A stretch of DNA of 64,000 nucleotides from Nemertoderma westbladi (GCA_032718475.1 JAUCBJ010003650.1:62001-126000); one strand, 5' to 3'; shown: positions 55,764 to 63,490, numbered from the stretch's first letter. The notes: generated from the letters alone by a model not told the origin. Made by a program: numbers and translations.

Positions 55764-55833
55764 ACAATAGGGATTTTTTTCGCTGTTTTATATTTTTTGA
55801 AAGTTTCGTGACAGAAAACAAGTTTTACATCCA

Positions 55834-55841
55834 TCTCACCT
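55834..55841 (-). other. Preferred 5' splice donor of the first NF-kappa-B coding exon (CAG|GTGAGA)
   Basis: On the minus strand the codons RDPTT are followed by G|GTGAGA, a strong consensus donor (CAG|GTGAGA), in phase 1. Family homology stops here. Joining to the acceptor at 2795 gives RDPTT-VPPIYSHPIYD, which lines up with the RDP...SHPIFD linker of Rel proteins with a slightly short loop. The resulting intron is about 53,045 nt, almost all satellite. Confidence 0.75.
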
Positions 55842-56578
55842 GTCGTTGGATCCCTTAGGAACGCTTGGAACTGCATCCTCACGCAGTTTAGATCCATCCT
55901 CTCACTTTCCCGCACAATTTCCTCGTCAACAGCCTCCAGTTGACATCGACTCAACTGCGCCCCGTTGCGTTCAGACCCCCCATAAATCCCGTGCCACTTC
56001 GCGCGTAACGCATCCGCCACCTCCTTCCGCTTTATATGTTTAATACCGAGTCCGCAGAAACTTGCGGATCCTGAGTTAGTCGCAACGTCCACAAAACAAA
56101 CTCCGTCCTCTACGATACAGAGTCCCGGTGACTTACTTCCTAGTAGCGTGTACGCGTGGAGTCTAGGGGGTTCATCTTTAGTTACCAAGGTAACGCCAAC
56201 CCTCGCGTCGCCAATGTGTCCGCGTAGTACGACAGTCGGGTATGTTTTGTTTTTCTTTGTAGAGGAAACGCCTTGCAGACATCCGTGTGAAGGTCCTTCG
56301 CAGTCATAACGGAATCGGAATGTAGTCTGCGGTTGTTCTAGTATCTCTAGATAGGGTTGCCGCGGTACCGGTATGTATGAGCAGCTTGCTACCGGTTCCC
56401 GCTGGGTTATTGTTTCATTGTTTACGGGTTGCTCCATGATCGGAGGCGGACCCATCTCTCCGTCGCTGTTGGGGGTTGAGTCGCCGGCCATATCCTCGAA
56501 GCAACCCGGGAAATCCGTGTCGAAGAGAATATCTAGGATAGAGGGTTGATCGGGATTCGTATTTTCGCAGTTCGCCAT
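55840..56578 (-). CDS. NFKB1: NF-kappa-B (class I, p105/p100-like), first coding exon with the Rel DNA-binding domain
   Basis: Encodes residues 1-246 plus one base. I start at the ATG at 56578 (context GGAG-ATG-G). Two codons upstream the same frame only has a GTG. Residues 1-75 are a variable, acidic, proline-rich leader. The Rel homology N-terminal half runs from PYLEILEQP (about 75-83). The DNA-recognition loop FRFRYDCEGPSHG is at 87-99, with Arg88, Arg90, Tyr91, Glu94 and the redox-sensitive Cys93. LVTKDEPPRLHAYTLLG is about 131-147. GLGIKHIKRKEV is about 176-187. ERMDLNCVRMQFQAFLRDP is about 226-244. GPSHG with SSTKKNK is the signature of the p50/p52 class; the Rel class carries a different loop. 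Members are transcription factors that bind kappa-B DNA as dimers and act in immune and developmental signalling. There is no stop or frameshift. The domain being intron-free is unlike vertebrate genes. The next exon lies 53 kb away at 2664-2794. Confidence 0.93.
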
Positions 56579-56773
56579 CTCCACACCGTTGGGCGGTGAA
56601 TATTAAACGACAAAGCAGAAGGACAGAGCCAGAGGAGAAAGATAAAATCATCTGCACAATAATCTGATAATATCGCCACGATCGTGTAAGAAAATGTTAC
56701 GGTTATTGATACCGGTATCTGGGTATTTACAATTCTTGCATAAAACCTGAAAACTGTAAAAACTAAAATTAAA

Positions 56774-56813
56774 GGACTCTCTGCTCTCCTCTCAGCCTCT
56801 CTCTCTCTGTCTG
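56774..56813. repeat. CT-rich simple sequence
   Basis: A pyrimidine tract with TCTCTCTCTCTGTCTG, lying about 200 bp upstream of the NF-kappa-B start codon. On the gene strand it reads as a GA-rich tract, a common component of animal promoters and 5' untranslated regions. Whether it is transcribed is unknown. Confidence 0.6.
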
Positions 56814-58648
56814 TACTGCTAACTAACTCTGTCAGTCTGTAACTGCTCTTACAATACTGCAATACAGCAGTCAGTCAATTCAGTTCACAGTTAGTTACAG
56901 GTGTACTGCAGTATCGTTAGATTTTGTATTGGCAGTGAGGGGCGAGCCACGAAGTGAGCGAAGCCTTATTAGCATATGGGTGCCATTAACGAGTTGTCTG
57001 TCGTCGTCTCGTCGTCTGGTGTCGTAAATTAACTTGAATGGCCCTAGTTAGTAGATTTACAAATGATAGTTAAAGCGTGCAAGGGAAAAAAGGAAATTAC
57101 CTCTGTTTTTACAACAAGTTTATCGCAAACTGATGCATCGCCATCACTCATATAAATATATTTTGGGAAACACCAAACACGGTTTTCGTATATCTAATAG
57201 AGATTAGTTAGTATCAACAATACTTTCTATTATATGCTCCCGTGCTGCTCGAAGGTCCCACGGACGTGTTGATTTAACTTATAATACATGAATACTACTA
57301 CAGTACACTGTATGACCTACTGTACAACACGTTCGTATGACTAAAAGTACTTAGTAAGAATGATTGAAAACTGTCATACTCATAACGAAAATCGAAAACG
57401 TTTACATATATATAGTAACAATTTAATTTGAAAAATCGGCTTTTCCTCACAAATAATTTAAACAATGAGTGAATTAATCTAACCTTTTCACAGATATTCC
57501 AGAAAATTAGTTCAAAAGGATAATTATTCGATAAGAAAGAGAAAGAGTAAAATGCCACTATTTCACTACCTTTCTGTTTAGAGAAATTCAGCTTTTCATT
57601 TCAATTCATTCTAGATATTCCCAACTCGTGAAAACTCAACACACGACGGGCAGAATATATGAATTTTTAAATAAATGGAAAATAATGTTTTCCGTTGTTT
57701 TTAAATTGAATAAATTTTATTTACTTTATTATTTATATTTTATTTGAGAAAAATATCACCAGCGTTTATCACTGTATCCTTAGCTTTCATACAGTCATAG
57801 GAAGAATCACTGAAAACATCCTCATCTTCAAACCAAGGGTGATAATATTTCAAGAAATGTAAATACAAGCAACCTAGTAGGTAGGTAAATAGTATAAACA
57901 TATCCTTTACTATTAAACAATAATTACGCTAAATTAAGTTACCACTATAAGTAAATTATAGTCGAAAAGTGAAAAGTGCAATGTACAGAACTTCCATCGG
58001 GTATTGTAAACAACGTCCAATGAGACCATACAGAAGTTGCAAATATATTAGAAATCGGGATGGGTGGAGTAACAATAATCATAATTTTAGTTTATACTTA
58101 ACGCTAAGGTTGGTATGCGTAATAATGCTTAAAATTGATTACAATTTCTAATCAGTACTCATTTTCAGACGTTGGTTGGGTATGGGACCAAGTATGGGAC
58201 GCCGTTTTGGTCAATAATACAAAACTTATTATTATATACAGTATAACTAAAAATAAGAGATATTAAGAAGTTTTTTTCTTCAAAAAAGTTATAATACCAA
58301 TCATTTTTTTCTTCACTGCTTGGGCCAAAAATAGCTGAGAGGGAAATTTGAATTATCATTTTCCATATACTGTATTTACCTAGCAATTATTAGCATATCA
58401 TACCTATCACCTATGTGTGTAATTAATTATTGTGCGTGTGAATGATGTACCGGTACTGTATTACCGGTAGAAGTTGACTATATTCTTTGCATTGGGAAGG
58501 GAAATAAAAGTAAGGCTCTACTGTAAGGACAGAAGGACCCTTTCCACCTTCAGCCAGTCTGCCAGTGCTGCAGAGCAGTACTGTGCAATAGTGCTTGCTT
58601 ATACAGTTACAGTATATGAATTGTGAGGACAGGAGGATTTCATGTTCC

Positions 58649-58674
58649 AATAAACTAAATAAACTGAATAAACT
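58649..58674. repeat. Short AATAAACT tandem repeat
   Basis: Three imperfect copies of AATAAACT or AATAAACTG at about 9-bp spacing, some 60 bp upstream of the FIBP start codon. It is AT-rich and could lie in the promoter or 5' untranslated region. No function can be read from it. Confidence 0.6.
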
Positions 58675-58736
58675 ACGGACTGACAGGTAAATCTAGAAAT
58701 TTGGTAGGCAGTCTATAGGCCTAATGAATAAAAAAA

Positions 58737-59840
58737 ATGGCGAACATTACGTCAGTAACTGTGTGCAACACAACTAATATTTGCTTTGAAGTTTTCCAAT
58801 TCTGGTTGGATGGCTTAACAATGGAGGAGGCAACAAAGAAACGTCTTGGATCCTTTACCCTTCCCCTTATTCACGGTCCGCTCTCCACTCAAGAACTATT
58901 GCTAAGGGACATCAGCGACCACTACAATACCTACCGATTCCTGGAGCCGTTTCTACAGCAACCAACTAAACTATCCAATCAGATTATCATACAAATACAA
59001 GCGACTCAACAGAAGCAGATAATAGATAGATATTACGGGTTTGACGCGATTGCAGCCCGCGAGATGTTGGGAAAGAAGATGTCTTTGAAATATCGTAAAG
59101 ATTTGGACGATGTCAGCGATAAAACCGGAGTCAGGTTAAAGTCATGCCGAAGGCAGTTCGACAACTTCAGACGGGTTTATCGCGTAGTAGAAGACATGGA
59201 GGGCTCTTTGGTGGACAACATCCGGAAACATTTCCTTCTATCCGAGGAACTCGGAACAAAATACGCCGCCATCGTGTTCCTCGCGAATTCCCGATTCGAA
59301 ACATCTAAAAAGAAGTTAACTTATTTATCGCTTCACGACTTTATTTACTGCGCAAATTTAATGATTAATAACTGGACTTTTGGGGCGAGTTATTCGACAG
59401 CAGAAGATATGGATGTCGACCTTGACAGGGAGTTTCTACAGGACCTCAGGGATTTGAGAGCTCTTCTAGAAAAAGAGACTGCAGACAACCATAAATTCGC
59501 TTTAATATTTCTTTTAAAAAGGAAGAAAGTTTCAGATGAAGTTCTTAACGATATAGATAGCAACTACAAGGGGTTGTCTAGAGCTCTAGTTACCATAGCA
59601 TCAGGGTTGGTACACAGCAGGGAAGTTAAAGATTTCTTCATTGACGTGGTCGACAAGATTGTGGACGTATTTAGGAACTGCAGATGGAGTCGCGAGTTCA
59701 TAGTGACCTTTATGGATGGCTATGTAGCAGCCATGTCTACTATGGAAGGTCCGTTGTCAAGGGAACATGGATTAATTAAGGTGGCCGACCGGTATATCAA
59801 CACTTTGAAGCTTTGTATATTGGCCATGTATCACATATAG
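58737..59840 (+). CDS. FIBP: FIBP (acidic FGF intracellular-binding protein), complete and intronless
   Basis: 367 codons in one open frame from ATG (strong context AAA-ATG-G) to TAG. I recognise the FIBP family by collinear motifs: NTT at 11-13 and FWLDG at 22-26, GKKMS near 112, KDLDDVSDKTGVRLKSCRRQ at about 120-139, FDNF after it, GSLVDNIRKHFLLS near 156-169, YAAIVFLAN near 176-184, FETSKKKL, then NW.FGA and D.DREFLQDL in the middle. The C-terminus ends DRYINTLKLC.L.MYH, the normal end. Start and length fit the roughly 360-residue family. FIBP is a conserved intracellular protein named for binding acidic FGF. Its biochemical activity is not settled, and it has no catalytic motif here. The vertebrate gene has many introns, so an intronless copy suggests an old retrocopy that stayed intact, or intron loss. 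No poly(A) tract or target-site duplication was seen. It is divergently oriented to NF-kappa-B. Confidence 0.93.
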   Translation: MANITSVTVCNTTNICFEVFQFWLDGLTMEEATKKRLGSFTLPLIHGPLSTQELLLRDISDHYNTYRFLEPFLQQPTKLSNQIIIQIQATQQKQIIDRYYGFDAIAAREMLGKKMSLKYRKDLDDVSDKTGVRLKSCRRQFDNFRRVYRVVEDMEGSLVDNIRKHFLLSEELGTKYAAIVFLANSRFETSKKKLTYLSLHDFIYCANLMINNWTFGASYSTAEDMDVDLDREFLQDLRDLRALLEKETADNHKFALIFLLKRKKVSDEVLNDIDSNYKGLSRALVTIASGLVHSREVKDFFIDVVDKIVDVFRNCRWSREFIVTFMDGYVAAMSTMEGPLSREHGLIKVADRYINTLKLCILAMYHI

Positions 59841-60024
59841 TTGCCCATGTACCACGTTTTGCAATATTTAATAATAATCAGCGTCAATTATTAACTTTAT
59901 ATTACCGGTACCTCATAGCGTTTAAGTCGATTTAAATAGAAAGTACCCTAATTAAACCTACAGTAAATAGTTGCAATTATAAAATATAATCTGAATCATT
60001 TTGTACTCATTTGACGAATCTATC

Positions 60025-60030
60025 AATAAA
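60025..60030 (+). terminator. Polyadenylation signal AATAAA downstream of FIBP
   Basis: AATAAA lies 185 bp after the FIBP stop codon in AT-rich DNA (CTATCAATAAATTTATTTA). Its position and orientation fit a short FIBP 3' untranslated region. In DNA this AT-rich a chance hexamer is quite possible. Confidence 0.5.
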
Positions 60031-60122
60031 TTTATTTATTAATTATACCTAGTTTCTTAATACACTTGTTAATTAATTTATTATGTAGACTTCCTATTAT
60101 ACTATACATAATGAACTGTACT

Positions 60123-60350
60123 GTTTCCTAAAAACACATTGGATGGACTTAGCTGAATTATTTCGATTCAACATGGTAGATATTAATTAATAATTGTATT
60201 CAGACAGGTTGACTGTTGAGTTACATAATTATACTATGCAGTTTCCCAAAAACACATTGAACTGAATTATTTCTCTTCATAACATTGTAGACATTTCGCA
60301 TTCGCAGCTCAATTGTATTCAGACAGGTTGACTGTTGAGTTGCAACAAAA
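60123..60350. repeat. 118-bp direct duplication
   Basis: Two tandem copies start at 60123 and 60241 (GTTTCCTAAAAACACATT and GTTTCCCAAAAACACATT). Both continue through TGAATTATTTC and end in ATTGTATTCAGACAGGTTG-ACTGTTGAGTT. They differ by scattered substitutions and small indels. The second copy runs into the left arm of the inverted-repeat element that follows. Confidence 0.8.
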
Positions 60351-61394
60351 CATTTACTATAGGGACCCTTATTATAGGAAGCGGCCTTTAATTTCATAAT
60401 AGTGTGATTAGTAATTCAATTAGTGACATACAGTATAACACATTGGAACTATGCTGCCGTCTTAAGGCAGAATACCCTATCTCAAAATTTTTGAAATTTT
60501 TTTTGTTGTACACACCGGCCTAATTTTAGGCGCTCTTTCAAATGAAACCAAGAAATACCATGGAATTCCCGCAGTAATATGCAAGAAAGTCATATTTTGC
60601 GAGTTTAAAACACCCCTATACCTTGATCCTCAGCCCTGTCACTTAAAGGCAAAACATCCTACATATAAAATATGGTACATAGGGTATTTTGCCTTAGTAA
60701 CACTTTTATTCAGTGTACCTTACATTTAACGGTAGGGTGTTTTGCCTTTGAAAAGCTCTATAATATAATATTGTTATTTCCTATTACTTATGCGTAGATA
60801 TTGGCGGGAATTACAGTTTGTTCGCATTTATATGTGGGCAAAATACCCTTTCAAAGATTTTGATACTTATTATACTGACTCTATAGAATCTCAATTCAGT
60901 CGATTAGGAATATACAAAGCATACACAAAGAATATACATATATGTGGCTGTGGGGAAGATATGTGGCTGTGGGGAGGATATGTGGCTGTGGGGAAGATAT
61001 GTGCTTGTGGGGATGATATATGGCTGTGGGGAGAATATGTGGCTGTGCGGAGGATATGTGGCTGTGGGGAGGATATGTGGCTGGGGAGTCAACTTATTGA
61101 AGCGCAATGCTACTATGGGCATCCCACGTCCACTGGCTCAACACAAAGGAGTTACCATAGACAGAGTCAATGAATTGATTTAACGACTTGGGCGAATAAT
61201 TCCAAGAAGTAGAATTGGTTTTTGGAATTCGTTAGTTAAAGTGTGATGGTGAACTGAACATGTCAATAATGAAAGACTGCATTACAAGGCAAAGTAAATT
61301 GAGTATTTTCCTACCAACACTATTATGAAATTAAAGGCCGCTTCCTATAATAAAAGACATTATAGTAAATGTTTTGTTGCAACTAAACAGTTAA
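60329..61394. mobile_element. Inverted-repeat (foldback/MITE-like) element, about 1.07 kb
   Basis: Arms of about 75 bp at 60329-60403 and 61318-61394 are reverse complements with few differences. Both include GTTGCAACAAAACATTTACT, TTATAGGAAGCGGCCTTTAA and TTTCATAATAGTG. The interior (about 914 bp) has no transposase frame. It contains an 18-bp minisatellite and several copies of a GGGTATTTTGCC motif in both orientations. I could not identify a clear target-site duplication. It is most simply a non-autonomous DNA transposon or foldback element; a locally inverted duplication is the alternative. Confidence 0.7.
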
Positions 61395-61655
61395 GCCAAA
61401 ATACCCTATCTCCAAAAATTGTGTTTTGAGTAATCTAACGAAACGCGTTTTCATCTACAAGTATGTTATACAGCTGCCTGGATACCAGAATTTGAACTGA
61501 AAGATACCCAAATATACTAACTTAGAATTTCAAATGCGAGATACACAACTTTTGTGATTTGGGAGCTTAAAAAATGCTGAAAAGATTTTATAGGGTGTTT
61601 TGCCTCGAAAATGTTGGCGAGGAATGAAACTGAACGTTTATATAGGGTGTTTGGT
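60466..61655. repeat. Dispersed GGGTATTTTGCC motif in both orientations
   Basis: At least eight related sites lie in 1.2 kb. Read as GGCA-AATACCCTATCTC or similar: 60466, 60647, 60838 and 61394. In the opposite sense, as AGGGTRTTTTGCCT or similar: 60681, 60733, 61591 and 61642. The copies at 60461 and 61391 share a longer context (TTAAG-GC...AATACCCTATCTC-CAAAA). The sites lie both inside and just outside the inverted-repeat element. They could be subterminal transposase-binding repeats, protein-binding sites, or remnants of an older repeat family. Confidence 0.6.
60940..61085. repeat. 18-bp minisatellite, about 8 copies
   Basis: Imperfect tandem copies of GATATGTGGCTGTGGGGA, with variants such as GTGCTTGTGGGGAT and GTGGCTGTGCGGAG. 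The period is a multiple of three, so open frames cover it on both strands (CGCGEDMWLWG-type hexapeptide repeats). It lies in the interior of the inverted-repeat element. I do not call it coding. Confidence 0.9.
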
Positions 61656-62313
61656 CTATCAAGAGTTCGAGTCAAATTGTTTAATATCTTCAAATAATAA
61701 TACTGCAGAGTGGAAATTATACTTGGAATTTTGTAGTTAAGGGTTGGGTTTTGGTAAATAATGCAAATTATAATTCAAAAACATGAGATAAACAGCTGAT
61801 AATTTCTGTATGATTAGTTGCCTGGTAACGTCATCATGGTTACCATTCCATGAATATAAAGTACTCAAACTAAACTCTGGGCAATCGATTATAATTACAT
61901 ATTTGCCCGTAAATTTTTTAGAAATATTCTAGCTAGCTACTGTATAACCATGTGACCAGTTTACCAAAACCTAGTCCGCCCAATGTCATACCCACGGTGA
62001 TCTTTTACCAATCTGCTGCGATAGGCTGGCCAAGCAAATAGCCGTAACTACACTCTCTACCTCTTTATCTTTAAATATTCCAGAACATATTATTTATTGA
62101 ACGTCATAGATTCTCTCAAATATTTTATTGTTAATACTTGAAGACCCTTTGGGGTATTTATTGAATATAATTTATTTTATTTTTGTTATAGGGTTTACCA
62201 AATTTGAAAGCTCACCAACGACGGCTACTTTAAAAAGATAACAATAACAATTCTTGAGTGTACGCAATACCAGGGGCATCCAGAAGGTTCCTTTTTCTGA
62301 GACATGGGGATGC
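61395..62313. other. AT-rich non-coding DNA
   Basis: No gene, RNA or tandem repeat was recognised, apart from the two GGGTGTTT-type motif copies near 61591 and 61642 noted above. Open frames are short and interrupted. The stretch is ordinary intergenic or intronic sequence as far as I can see. Confidence 0.5.
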
Positions 62314-62328
62314 GGGGGGGGGGGGGGG
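62314..62328. repeat. G15 homopolymer
   Basis: A run of 15 G on the plus strand (GATGC then G15 then TAATGG). Long G runs are prone to replication slippage and to length errors in sequencing, so the exact count may be unreliable. Confidence 0.85.
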
Positions 62329-62645
62329 TAATGGATAGAAATCTGAACTAGTAAATTAATATATAAATTAAGGAAAAGGAGCAGGTTACAGTGGCACGCA
62401 CGTTATTCTATAACACTAACGCAGTAAACGAGAGTCAATAGAACAGATGAGTAATTCAGGGAGTAATCATTTGTTCACTACGGCTGACAAACTGTAAGTA
62501 TTGGATGTGGTTGTAAGTGAGTGTGGTTGCTAAGCACCCCCCCAAACACACTACTTTTAATATTTATTCCTTGGAATTAATTCTGATAATTTTAAATCGG
62601 CTATTTCAGTTACCCCATATTATGTATGGGATAATTAATTAAACG

Positions 62646-63480
62646 CCACTAATTGAATGCCACCCCAAATTAGATGATTTAACACCAAAATAAATTATTT
62701 TCCACCAAATATATTTTTTTGTAGCACCAATTCACATCCCCCAATTTTGAATATCCCTCTCACCAAAAACAATTATTCGTCCCCCCAAACATAATTATCC
62801 ATCCCCCAAAAACAATTATTCATCCCCAAAAACAATTATTATAGCCCGAAAAACAATTATTATAGCCCGAAAAACAATTATTCATCCCCCAAAAATAATT
62901 ACTTTTAAACCAAAAAAAATTATTCCAGCACCAAATATTTTATATTAAATCCTGGTATTCTTCACATGGGCGCATGCTTCAGTCTTCAGTTACAGTATTC
63001 GTACCAATAGGCCTATTGTCTTCAGAACAACGTATTCTGTTATTAGGTTTCGTACCGATGTACCTACAGTATTAGGCCTACTTCAGTTTCAGCATTCGTA
63101 CCTATAGGCCTATTGCCTACAGTATCTATTATTGCCTATTACTTATTCTACTATTAGGTTTCAGTATTACAGCAGTACTGAAGTTTTTGTCTAACTTCCA
63201 GGAAGTGCAAGGCCTATTGCTGCAGTAGTATAGTATTTATTTTGGGGTATTATGTATTTATTTTGGGCAAAAATGTATTTGTTTTGGGGGATTATGTATT
63301 TATTTTGGGCTAAAATGTATTTGTTTTGGGGGAAAATGTATTTATTTTGGGCTAAAATGTATTTGTTTTGGGGGAAAATGTATTTGTTTTGGGTAAATTT
63401 GTAATTATTTTGGGGGTTTTGTCATTTATTTTGGTGCTAATAATTGGTTTTGGGGAGCATATTTTTCATCAATTTTGGGA
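62646..63480. mobile_element. Foldback-like element: two opposed arrays of a roughly 21-bp repeat
   Basis: The left arm (about 62681-62935) has repeated units such as CCCCAAAAACAATTATTCAT and AGCCCGAAAAACAATTAT. The right arm (about 63228-63475) has ATGTATTTATTTTGGGC and AATGTATTTGTTTTGGGGG. The right arm is roughly the reverse complement of the left: CCAAAA-rich on one side, TTTTGG-rich on the other. The outer pair ACACCAAAATAAATTA (62682) and TCATTTATTTTGGTGCTAA (63422) matches closely. The central 300 bp has short AGGCCTA-containing repeats and no coding frame. The structure resembles foldback elements, whose long inverted termini are made of short tandem repeats. No target-site duplication was established. 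Confidence 0.55.
62992..63115. repeat. Short direct repeat with AGGCCTAT in the centre of the foldback element
   Basis: CAGTATTCGTACCAATAGGC followed by CTATTG at about 62993 recurs as CAGCATTCGTACCTATAGGC followed by CTATTG at about 63090. The two are some 98 bp apart, and further TTAGGCCTAC words lie between. It is a small duplicated segment of unknown role. Confidence 0.65.
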
Positions 63481-63490
63481 TGACTTTAGC

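Larger units (their letters stand above)
2766..55774. repeat. 53-kb tandem satellite array (67-bp monomer) filling an NF-kappa-B intron
   Basis: Head-to-tail array without interruption by unrelated sequence. The commonest monomer is 67 bp. On the plus strand its parts are GATAAAGTTAAAGTATATTG, GGTAGGAGTAGATGGGAGGG, ACTGGTACAGCAAACTCACC and TACAATA. Length variants are 71 bp (GGGA inserted before GATAAAG), 78 bp (GGGAGATAACA inserted), 69 bp (GATATTAAG), 68 bp (GTTTAAAG or GGATGTAG) and 64 bp (TGGTTGGGACTACAGC). Division by about 68 bp gives roughly 780 monomers. The monomer lacks CpG, is about 40% GC, and is strongly G-over-C skewed on the plus strand (19 G to 8 C). Common point variants are GTGGGAG or TAGAAG for TAGGAG, TTAAATTA, and GGGTGGGAC. 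Variants cluster locally, as expected from unequal exchange or replication slippage. On the minus (gene) strand each monomer holds an acceptor-like CTGTACCAG, a 29-nt exon-derived piece, and TATTGTAG|GTGAGT. Confidence 0.98.
56579..58736. other. Non-coding spacer between the divergent NF-kappa-B and FIBP genes
   Basis: About 2.16 kb separates the two start codons, which point away from each other, so promoters and 5' untranslated regions of both should lie here. Visible items are a CT-rich simple tract at about 56774-56813, a GC-rich patch with GGCGAGCCACGAAGTGAGCG at about 56941, AT-rich DNA around 57650-57760, and an AATAAACT triplication at 58649-58674. I could not place a TATA box or transcription start. 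The short open frames in this stretch have low-complexity, non-conserved translations, and I do not call them. Confidence 0.6.

Noticed and set aside
2766-55774. CRISPR array
   Set aside because: The units are contiguous with no unique spacers, and the flanking genes are animal genes.
2766-55774. Centromeric or telomeric satellite
   Set aside because: The array sits between two exons of one gene and shares sequence with the exon edge. The units do not resemble a telomere repeat. A centromeric role cannot be excluded from sequence, but nothing supports it.
55846-56043. Plus-strand open frame of 65 codons opposite the NF-kappa-B exon
   Set aside because: It is an antisense shadow of the conserved exon, with no recognisable product.
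56579-56584. Start of NF-kappa-B at the GTG two codons upstream
   Set aside because: Animal nuclear genes use ATG, and the next codon but one is an ATG in good context at 56578.
56415-56862. Minus-strand frames of 80 and 109 codons overlapping the NF-kappa-B start
   Set aside because: They are frame-shifted shadows running through the probable 5' untranslated region, without conserved features.
57298-58650. Short frames of 60-86 codons between the two genes
   Set aside because: AT-rich, low-complexity translations with no family motif. Such lengths are expected by chance here.
58737-59840. FIBP copy as a dead processed pseudogene
   Set aside because: The full-length frame is intact and the conserved motifs are kept. 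No poly(A) tract or target-site duplication was seen.
60790-61183. Frames of 72-127 codons over the 18-bp minisatellite
   Set aside because: Open because 18 is a multiple of three. The repeat peptide has no other support.
62314-62328. G15 run as a functional quadruplex
   Set aside because: A lone homopolymer with no supporting context. Slippage or a sequencing effect is the simpler view.
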